This document shows positions 1 through 5,263 of a stretch of DNA of 5,263 bases, piece after piece. Positions within the stretch are counted from its first letter, which is position 1. Each line of letters opens with the position of its first letter. This DNA is from JAZDGX01 sp043806645 (GTDB taxonomy: Bacteria; Eisenbacteria; RBG-16-71-46; CAIMUX01; WJJG01): positions 1 through 5,263 of the forward strand of contig JAZDGX010000170.1 of NCBI GenBank assembly GCA_043806645.1, read 5' to 3'. The translations under genes and the position numbers were made by a program. The notes beneath the pieces are model-generated. The model did no database searches and had not been told where the DNA came from. It worked only from the letters and a program-made list of their open reading frames with translations.

Positions 1-2
1 TC

Positions 3-2876
3 CTTGTAGTAGCGCCAGAAGGTTCCGTCGGGGCCGAAGAAAGCGACGAAATCCTCCAGCGAGGCGTCTTCCGCGTCGGTCGAGAAGGGATACCTGTTGG
101 CCAGCGTGCCCTGGAACTCGCGATGCACCTGCCGCCAGGAGGTCTGCATGTCCGCTCCCAAGTCGGCCCGCACCGTGCCCTCGATGATGGCGGCGGGCGT
201 CTTCAAGAGCGTGGCCATCGCGGTCGAGACCGCGTCCCCGCCCGGCAGCCCCTTGTCGATCCAACTCTTCAGCTCGAGGCTCTCCTTGGCCCGGCCCGGG
301 TCGGAGGATGCCCGCAGCTCCGCGAAGCGTTCCTTCAAGGCGTTGACCAGATTCCGGTATTCCTCGGAAGGCTTCTTCTCCTTGTCGACCAGGTTGAACG
401 CGCGCCGCAGCACGTTGCCCGAAGCGACGAAGTCGTGCACCGGGCCGAAGGACTCGGCGAGGCGCTCCATGGGGCGGGGCGCATTCTCGAAGACCGTGTT
501 TTCGTCCACGGTTTTCAGGAGACGCACGATGGGCGACTCGGGGCTGGCCGCGCGATCGAGAAAGAGCTGGGTCTCCTGCGCGCCGCGGCCGCCGCTGGGG
601 AGCGCGCTGCGCATCAACGCGATCCAGGCCGATTCGTAGTCGCGCGCATAGCGTTCGAGAAGTCCGTCCTGCAACGAGGGCGGCTCATAGCCGAACGCAT
701 CGCGCAGCGAGGGATCGGTGCGCACGCGCTCCAAGTCTTCGAAGAAGGCCTTGATCGGGCCCGTCCAGGCCGCCTTCGTGTAGAGGGCCGCCACGGGAGA
801 GCCGCCCGCCAGTCCCTCGCCTGAAGCCGCGGCCACGCTGATCTCCGCGAGCGGCCCCGCGGCCGCCTGCAGCGCGGGGTAGAGGCCTTCGACGGTCCAT
901 TGATTCCGCATGCGTGAAAGCACCGACGCTTCCAGCCCCGCGTCGCGCGAACGAATCGGAGGCAGCATCTCGACCCGCGCGCGTGGATGATCCACCGCGA
1001 AGAGCAGTTGCTGGTGCAAAAGCGTGCGGCATTCCTCAACCGTGCCTTCGGCGAACTGCGCATGCCAGTGGTCGCCCAGCACCGCCGCTGCTCTCAGCGC
1101 CGACTCGGCATCGGCCAGGCGGGCCGCCGGGTCCTGCAGGACCTTCCAGGTGCGGTAGAGCTCATAGGTCTTGAAGAAGCCGCCCGCGCTCTCGCGTCCC
1201 AATTGCCCGAGCAGCATCGGCACGGCCGGTTCGAGCGCCTGGCGATGGAGCGCGCCCAGAAGCAGATTGGCGCCGCGTTCCTCGACCGGATCGCCCTGAT
1301 AAGTCCAGAGAAAGGCCGCCCGCAGACCCGCTCCGCCGCGCCGTTCAGAGGTCAGGATCTGCCCGCGCAACCGATCCATGGTGCGCAGATCGCCGAGGGT
1401 GAAATTCTGCCCCGCCTGGGCCGACCACACGTCGCCCGACAGCGTGCGCACGCTCGAGATGAGCCCCCGGTTTGAGGCGGAAAGACCGATCAGGGCCAGG
1501 GTGAATAGACCCAGGATGAACGTGCCGGCAGCGAAGGCTTTCACGCGTCCGGCGCGCCGGCGCCGCTCTCCCGCCGCCGAGGGGCCGGCCAGGTTGCGAT
1601 CGGGGAAGGCGATCTTCGAGAAGACCTGCTCGATGAAATAGCTCTTCTTCTGGCTCGGCTCGACCGGGACCCGGTCCTCGGTATCGCCGACGCCGAATCC
1701 ACGGAAGAGCGCGTGGATCACATGATCGATCGGGCGTCCCTCCTGGGTGCCGCTCGTCAGATAGAACCCGCGGAAGATCGGGGCGTCCTGATAGGGATTC
1801 TTGCGGAAGAGGTGTTCGAGAAACCGGGCCAGGCGTTCGCGCGCCGCCTCGATCTGCAGCGGGAAGAAGTAGACCTCGGGCCGCGCCTCCGGCGCCTGCA
1901 CCTGGGCCAGGCGTTCGCGGCGGGCCCCGACCAGCGCGCCCAGCAGTCGATCGAGCTCGGCCTTGAAAATCTCCTCGGCTGCCTGCCGCTGGGCGTGCTC
2001 GCGCGCGATCGTCGCGCCGAGCGGCTGCGCCCGCTCCGCCTTGGAGAGATCGCCGAAGAATTCGACGAAGCCGCGGATCAGGTCGCACTTGGTGAAGACC
2101 ACATAGACGGGAAAGGTGATCCCCAGCCGCTGAATCAGCTCGTCGATGCGCGAGCGAATGCGATGGGCGTGATTGTCCAGCTCTTCATCGCTCGCACCGA
2201 TCAGGTCCGCGATCGAGATGCCGACGAGCAGGCCGTTGAGCGGCTTGCGCCCGCGGTGGCGCTTGAGCAGGTCGAGGAAGGCGAGCCACTCGGCGGTGTC
2301 ATCGGCCTCCACCGGCAGCACGTAGCGTCCGGCGGTGTCCAGGATCACCGCTTCATCGGCAAACCACCAGTCGCAGTTGCGCGTGCCGCCCACACCACGC
2401 ACCGAGGAGCGACTGCGCGTCGGATCCATGTAGGGATAGTTCAATCCCGATTGCTGCAGCAGGGTCGTCTTGCCCGCGGCGGGAGGGCCGATGATCATGT
2501 ACCAGGGCAGGACATAGAGGGCGCTCGATCCCTGCGTGCCCTTGCCGACCTTCGAGGACTTGAGCGCCCCGATGGCCTCGAGCAAACGCGTCTTGACCTC
2601 TTCGATCTCATCCTCGCGTCCCGGCTTCGCCGATTTCGCCTGGCGTTCGGCCGATTCCTGGATCGACTTCTCCAGCCGTTGCGAGGCCTGGACCGCGTGC
2701 AGGCGGATCACGAGCAATGCGAGCGCGTAGATCAGGACGAGCACGCCGACCGCGACGGCGATCCAGATGTAGGAAAGGCCCAATTGGCGGCCCAGATAGA
2801 ACGCGAGAAAGACGAGGGCGGCCAGCCCTCCGGTGAGAAGCGGCACGGGACGCAGGAGGCGCAGCCAGGGCGACAT
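3..2876 (-). CDS. tssM: TssM (IcmF family), type VI secretion inner-membrane NTPase-like protein (3' end missing)
   Basis: An uninterrupted frame runs from ATG 2876 to the window edge, giving 958 residues with no stop or frameshift; family members are usually about 1,100-1,200 residues, so perhaps 150-250 are missing. TssM spans the inner membrane and reaches TssJ, forming the core of the T6SS membrane complex. Two N-terminal membrane segments (about 11-28 and 36-57) precede a cytoplasmic NTPase-like domain with Walker A GPPAAGKT (130-137), the block GVGGTRNCDWWFADEAVILD (161-180), DTAG (180-183) and TKCD (262-265). The IcmF signature RGFYLTSGTQEGRPID (369-384) and the motif KKSYFIEQVFSKIAF (410-424) follow. 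A third membrane segment (about 447-467) leads into the periplasmic part, where LANRYPF (925-931) and DFVAFFGPDGTFW (942-954) mark the start of the C-terminal TssM region. ATG 2876 is one base after the tssL stop and follows a strong GGGAGGGAG. Residue-level function of the nucleotide site varies between systems. Confidence 0.97.
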   Translation of the reverse strand, partial: MSPWLRLLRPVPLLTGGLAALVFLAFYLGRQLGLSYIWIAVAVGVLVLIYALALLVIRLHAVQASQRLEKSIQESAERQAKSAKPGREDEIEEVKTRLLEAIGALKSSKVGKGTQGSSALYVLPWYMIIGPPAAGKTTLLQQSGLNYPYMDPTRSRSSVRGVGGTRNCDWWFADEAVILDTAGRYVLPVEADDTAEWLAFLDLLKRHRGRKPLNGLLVGISIADLIGASDEELDNHAHRIRSRIDELIQRLGITFPVYVVFTKCDLIRGFVEFFGDLSKAERAQPLGATIAREHAQRQAAEEIFKAELDRLLGALVGARRERLAQVQAPEARPEVYFFPLQIEAARERLARFLEHLFRKNPYQDAPIFRGFYLTSGTQEGRPIDHVIHALFRGFGVGDTEDRVPVEPSQKKSYFIEQVFSKIAFPDRNLAGPSAAGERRRRAGRVKAFAAGTFILGLFTLALIGLSASNRGLISSVRTLSGDVWSAQAGQNFTLGDLRTMDRLRGQILTSERRGGAGLRAAFLWTYQGDPVEERGANLLLGALHRQALEPAVPMLLGQLGRESAGGFFKTYELYRTWKVLQDPAARLADAESALRAAAVLGDHWHAQFAEGTVEECRTLLHQQLLFAVDHPRARVEMLPPIRSRDAGLEASVLSRMRNQWTVEGLYPALQAAAGPLAEISVAAASGEGLAGGSPVAALYTKAAWTGPIKAFFEDLERVRTDPSLRDAFGYEPPSLQDGLLERYARDYESAWIALMRSALPSGGRGAQETQLFLDRAASPESPIVRLLKTVDENTVFENAPRPMERLAESFGPVHDFVASGNVLRRAFNLVDKEKKPSEEYRNLVNALKERFAELRASSDPGRAKESLELKSWIDKGLPGGDAVSTAMATLLKTPAAIIEGTVRADLGADMQTSWRQVHREFQGTLANRYPFSTDAEDASLEDFVAFFGPDGTFWRYYK

Positions 2877-2877
2877 G

Positions 2878-3621
2878 TCAGCTCCCTCCCAGGACGCGGG
2901 TGATCAAGGTTCCGATTTCGCGGGCGATGCCCTGGGCGGAGGCGCGCGCCGCCACGGCGAACAGGGCGACCTCCAGGACCATTCCACCCAGCACCAGCAC
3001 GGCCGTGGTCCAGATCGGGATTCCCTCGCCGGGGCTGTCGGGGAAATCGTCGGGGCGCTTCCAGGCCGGCGACAGATTGTCCATGCCGGCCGCGTGGCCG
3101 TGACTCAGCTCGCGGGCCAGGTCGCGGATCAAAGGCTCGAGCTTCTCGCGGCCCGTCAGCTTGAAGCGGCCCTCGAAGCCCATCGCCAGGCAGGCGAAGT
3201 AGACTTCCAGCACGGGACGATGATCATCGGTCTTGCGGCGCAATCCCTCGAGACGGATGAAGAATTCCTCGCCCGCCACGTTCATGTTGTAGAGCTGCCG
3301 CTGCAGCGGATTGCCCATCCACGTGCCCCGGCCCGGCCAGGTCGATGCGAGGATCGCCTCGTCCAAGAGGGCCACGACGGGGAAGCGCGCCGCCTCGACG
3401 TCATGGGCGCCGAACCCCGCGGCCACCGCCGCCGCGGCGGCCTGTTCAAGCTGCTCCAGCAGCCGCAGCCGCAGAGGTTCCGCCTGACCCAGATCGGCCG
3501 CGCCGCGCAATCCGAAGGCGAAGGAAAAGAGCTTCGCGAAACAATCGGGCAGCGAGCGCGCCGATGGCGGCCCCTCACCTCTGGGCGCTTCGATCGCAGA
3601 GGATTCCGGTCTGGTGCTCAT
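2878..3621 (-). CDS. tssL: TssL (DotU family), type VI secretion inner-membrane protein
   Basis: This is a complete 247-residue protein. TssL is a C-tail-anchored inner-membrane protein whose helical cytoplasmic domain contacts TssM and TssK. The DotU core is clear: FPVVALLDEAILASTW (residues 80-95) with the conserved DE pair at 87-88, then GNPLQRQLYN (103-112), GEEFFIRLEGL (117-127), and LEVYFACLAMGFEGRFKL (138-155), matching the 'LExxxxCLxLGFEGRY' block. One membrane segment lies at about 203-225 (start IPIWTTAVLVLGG), leaving only some 22 residues for the periplasm. There is no C-terminal OmpA-like peptidoglycan-binding domain, so this is the short form of TssL. An alanine run (61-68) sits in the cytoplasmic part. 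The start at 3621 follows a GGGAG at nine bases' distance. It lies 20 bases after tssK and one base before tssM, between its two known interaction partners. Confidence 0.97.
   Translation of the reverse strand: MSTRPESSAIEAPRGEGPPSARSLPDCFAKLFSFAFGLRGAADLGQAEPLRLRLLEQLEQAAAAAVAAGFGAHDVEAARFPVVALLDEAILASTWPGRGTWMGNPLQRQLYNMNVAGEEFFIRLEGLRRKTDDHRPVLEVYFACLAMGFEGRFKLTGREKLEPLIRDLARELSHGHAAGMDNLSPAWKRPDDFPDSPGEGIPIWTTAVLVLGGMVLEVALFAVAARASAQGIAREIGTLITRVLGGS
2882..2890 (-). promoter_or_regulatory. Ribosome binding site of tssM
   Basis: The minus strand reads GGGAGGGAG, ending five bases before ATG 2876. It sits in the final Gly-Gly-Ser codons of tssL, so the tssL C-terminus and the tssM translation signal share the same bases. 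It is the strongest-looking ribosome binding site in the window and fixes the tssM start. Confidence 0.6.
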
Positions 3622-3630
3622 CTTCAGGCA

Positions 3631-3635
3631 CTCCC
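3631..3635 (-). promoter_or_regulatory. Ribosome binding site of tssL
   Basis: The minus strand reads GGGAG nine bases before ATG 3621, within the 20-base gap between the tssK stop and tssL. This is a normal position for a Shine-Dalgarno sequence and supports the chosen tssL start. There is no room for a promoter in the gap. Confidence 0.55.
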
Positions 3636-3641
3636 GCGGGT

Positions 3642-4985
3642 TCAGTTGCGGACGGCGATCAGCTCCAGGAGGATGCCGGGGAATTCGGGAGGCGCGTAGA
3701 TCGCGATCTGTCTCGAGCCGGCGATTCCCTCCCAGAACTCACCCGACTTCTCCACTTGGAAATAGGTCCAGCCGGCCTGCGCGGGCAGCGCGGCCGGAAG
3801 GGTCTGCACGAGCCGTAGCGGCGTGCCCTTCAGCGCGGCCGCGACCAGCGACTCCAGCCGATCGGGAGAGGCGACCTTGGCCATCTCGGGGAAGAGCGAC
3901 TGGATGTGAGACGCGGGCGCATTGGCGTAGACACCGAGGAAGATCGGCATGGCCGGGTCGATCAAGCGGTCGTCCTGAATCGTCCCCGCATGCACATAGG
4001 CGTCGCGCTGCGTGAGCGGGATGCGCGTGTAGTGGCGCGGGAGCACGGTTTCGAGAAGCCGTGGAATGCGGTCCATGAGATCGACGAAGGTGCTTTCCAG
4101 GCGATCGTGATCGTACGGGGGCAGGTCGCGCACCTGCGCGTCGCTCAAGGTCGTCAGCTGCCCCGCGAGCGAGATCAGGATTCGATACGCGACCTCGGGA
4201 TGCATGTCTCCGCTGCGCAGGGCGTGGGAGATGAGCGGAATCGAACCGTTCACCACGCCCAGCAGCCAGAAGCCGGCCGTGTCGTCGCGCCCGAATTCCG
4301 CGACCCCCTTGCCGCTCATCCGGCGGCGGTCCGCCAGCTCGCTCGACTTGGCGAGCAGGTGCTCGAGCAACCGGCGCAGCACCTGCTGCAGGCGCTCCGA
4401 GGCATCGATCGCGATGCAGGGAGAAATGAAATCGGCGCGGTAGTCGAACCCGCCCTCGGGCCGGCGGACGATCTGCGCCAGCGGCAGCGTCTCGTATTCG
4501 CCCAGCGGATCGCCGGGGAAGAGGATGCGGAAGTTCGCGCGGGCGATCTCGACGCTGCGCCGCAACGTGCCGCCGGTCCCCGTGCCATCGGAGGCTTCGA
4601 GGGTCAGGGTGTTGAAACGCGCATCGGTGCCCGGTCCGATCTCGATCTCGCCTTCCCGCGGCAGGCGCAGCCCTAGATGCACGGGAAGCAGGTCGGTCTC
4701 CAGAGAGAAGCTCTTCTCGATCTCACGCGCGGGCGGCACGGGATCGCGCCCGGGGATCGCGAAGGGCATGCCTCCCGGAAGGACTCCGGCAGCTTCGTTC
4801 AGCACCACGCGCCCGTTGCGGATCGCGTCCCGGTCGAGGGCCAGCCGGGAGAAGCCATGGCCGAAAAGCCGCGCCGCGCGATAAAGCTCAGCGCCGCGCT
4901 CCTCGTGGAAGCGGTCCTGCAACTGAAAATGCTGAGGGCTGAGCAACAGGCCCTCGCTCCAGACCACACGCGTACGACGTTCCAT
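3642..4985 (-). CDS. tssK: TssK, type VI secretion baseplate protein
   Basis: This is a complete 447-residue protein, close to the usual TssK length of about 445. TssK is the cytoplasmic, trimeric baseplate subunit that links the TssEFG wedge to the TssL/TssM membrane complex; its N-terminal shell domain resembles phage receptor-binding proteins. The N-terminus carries the family signature VVWSEGLLLSPQHFQLQDRF (residues 7-26). The shell domain covers roughly 1-190, a helical middle domain 190-315 (with HPEVAYRILISLAGQLTTLS at 262-281 and YDHDRLESTFVDLMDRI at 291-307), and the C-terminal domain, which in the family contacts TssL/TssM, about 316-447. I chose ATG 4985 because the signature begins only a few residues later, a Shine-Dalgarno-like GGGGA lies just upstream, and the start overlaps the tssJ stop (TGATG). 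The same frame stays open to an ATG at 5243, but that extension lies over tssJ and has no TssK-like sequence. It ends 20 bases before tssL. Confidence 0.97.
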   Translation of the reverse strand: MERRTRVVWSEGLLLSPQHFQLQDRFHEERGAELYRAARLFGHGFSRLALDRDAIRNGRVVLNEAAGVLPGGMPFAIPGRDPVPPAREIEKSFSLETDLLPVHLGLRLPREGEIEIGPGTDARFNTLTLEASDGTGTGGTLRRSVEIARANFRILFPGDPLGEYETLPLAQIVRRPEGGFDYRADFISPCIAIDASERLQQVLRRLLEHLLAKSSELADRRRMSGKGVAEFGRDDTAGFWLLGVVNGSIPLISHALRSGDMHPEVAYRILISLAGQLTTLSDAQVRDLPPYDHDRLESTFVDLMDRIPRLLETVLPRHYTRIPLTQRDAYVHAGTIQDDRLIDPAMPIFLGVYANAPASHIQSLFPEMAKVASPDRLESLVAAALKGTPLRLVQTLPAALPAQAGWTYFQVEKSGEFWEGIAGSRQIAIYAPPEFPGILLELIAVRN

Positions 4986-5263
4986 CACTTCCCCGTTCCC
5001 GCGCCCGCGACCTCGAGAATGCAGGTCGGTCCGAAGCGCAGCTTCAGGTTCTTGCCCTTTTCCGGCAGGGGGGCGATCCAACGCCAACAGTCGCCTTCGG
5101 CCTTGCAGAAGTTGCCCGCCACCATGAGATGGCGTGCTTCCGCGTTGGCGGGCAGCTCGCACGATTCTTCCGTGCCGGGATTGAGAAACAGCTCGCGGCG
5201 GTAGACGAGATCCTTGGCCAGCTCCTCCTCGTCCGCTTCCCATAGCCGCGCTTGCGGGATCGC
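4985..5263 (-). CDS. tssJ: TssJ, type VI secretion outer-membrane lipoprotein (3' part only)
   Basis: This is the C-terminal 92 residues of an open frame that enters from the high-coordinate edge and stops at TGA 4987-4985. The signal peptide and lipobox cysteine lie outside the window. TssJ is known as a small periplasmic beta-sandwich lipoprotein tethered to the outer membrane, which binds the periplasmic part of TssM. The visible part fits the family core: an acidic stretch followed by KDLVYRRELFLNPGTEES (visible residues 18-35), matching the usual 'hydrophobic-x-R-x-E-F-x-L-x-PG' strand, then EARHLMVAGNF (42-52), matching the 'EARxxxVVAxFR' strand, and WRWIAPLP (60-67). Identity is supported strongly by the tssK, tssL and tssM genes directly downstream. 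Four cysteines (visible residues 35, 53, 59, 81) are odd for this family as I know it. The stop overlaps the tssK start by one base. Confidence 0.87.
   Translation of the reverse strand, partial: AIPQARLWEADEEELAKDLVYRRELFLNPGTEESCELPANAEARHLMVAGNFCKAEGDCWRWIAPLPEKGKNLKLRFGPTCILEVAGAGTGK
4990..4994 (-). promoter_or_regulatory. Ribosome binding site of tssK
   Basis: The minus strand reads GGGGA four bases before ATG 4985, inside the last codons of tssJ. The spacing is short but usable, and the TGATG overlap suggests that ribosomes finishing tssJ re-initiate here. The site supports the 4985 start over the longer open frame. Confidence 0.5.

Noticed and set aside
1826..1919. A 16-base direct repeat (1826-1841 and 1904-1919), 78 bases apart.
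   Set aside because: The spacing is a multiple of three, and both copies encode the same helical RERLA residues of TssM with the preferred codons. It is protein- and codon-driven rather than a DNA element.
1345..2088. Minus-strand 247-codon frame within tssM.
   Set aside because: It is in a different frame from the continuous TssM sequence, which carries the IcmF signature across the same bases; the alternative translation is Arg/Gly/Pro-rich noise.
1713..2903. Long plus-strand open frame (396 codons) opposite the 5' half of tssM.
   Set aside because: It lies wholly antisense to well-conserved IcmF coding sequence. The predicted protein is rich in Arg, Gly, Gln and Asp with no recognisable domain. 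High-GC genes commonly leave an antisense frame free of stops.
3428..3441. A perfect 14-base G/C palindrome.
   Set aside because: It encodes part of the alanine run of TssL using GCC/GCG codons, which produce such palindromes by chance. There is no U-tract or position suitable for a terminator.
3622..3641. Possible promoter or terminator between tssK and tssL.
   Set aside because: The gap is only 20 bases and is occupied by the tssL ribosome binding site. No hairpin or -10/-35 pattern is visible.
2833..3699. Plus-strand open frame (288 codons) opposite tssL.
   Set aside because: It is antisense to the conserved DotU core and extends into tssM and tssK on either side. There is no domain signature, and composition bias of high-GC coding DNA explains it.
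3906..4676. Plus-strand open frame (256 codons) opposite tssK.
   Set aside because: It is antisense to conserved TssK sequence, is rich in Arg, Gln and Asp, and has no recognisable motif. No convincing ribosome binding site or independent coding signal was seen.
4986..5243. In-frame upstream extension of TssK by 86 residues.
   Set aside because: The extension overlaps the real tssJ frame, is low-complexity Arg/Gly-rich, and is absent from known TssK proteins, which begin right before the VVWSEG motif.

Overview
This window is one continuous minus-strand stretch of a type VI secretion system (T6SS) locus. Reading in the direction of transcription (high to low coordinates) it holds four consecutive genes: the 3' end of tssJ, complete tssK, complete tssL, and the first 958 codons of tssM, which runs off the low-coordinate edge. 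No intergenic gap exceeds 20 bases. There is no RNA gene, mobile element, CRISPR array, promoter or terminator that I can support.

The DNA is very GC-rich (by eye about two thirds G+C, with strong G/C preference at third codon positions). The gene content requires a Gram-negative cell envelope. This fits a high-GC proteobacterium or a related diderm such as a myxobacterium-like lineage, but nothing here fixes the taxon. All four proteins carry the family hallmarks yet look fairly divergent from the model proteins of E. coli, Vibrio and Pseudomonas.

Layout: 4985-5263, C-terminal 92 residues of the outer-membrane lipoprotein TssJ; 3642-4985, TssK (447 aa), the baseplate adaptor; 2878-3621, TssL/DotU (247 aa), an inner-membrane tail-anchored protein without a peptidoglycan-binding domain; 3-2876, TssM/IcmF (958 residues visible), with three membrane segments, an intact Walker A NTPase domain and a long periplasmic region. 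The tssJ stop and tssK start share one base (TGATG), tssK and tssL are 20 bases apart, and tssL and tssM one base apart, so the four are almost certainly co-transcribed and probably translationally coupled.

Together TssJ, TssL and TssM form the trans-envelope membrane complex, and TssK docks the phage-like baseplate onto the cytoplasmic side of TssL/TssM. The window is therefore the membrane-complex/docking module of a contractile injection machine. I do not see an undescribed system here. The points worth a second look are four cysteines in the visible part of TssJ, a TssL with no peptidoglycan anchor of its own, and a TssM that keeps its nucleotide-binding motifs.
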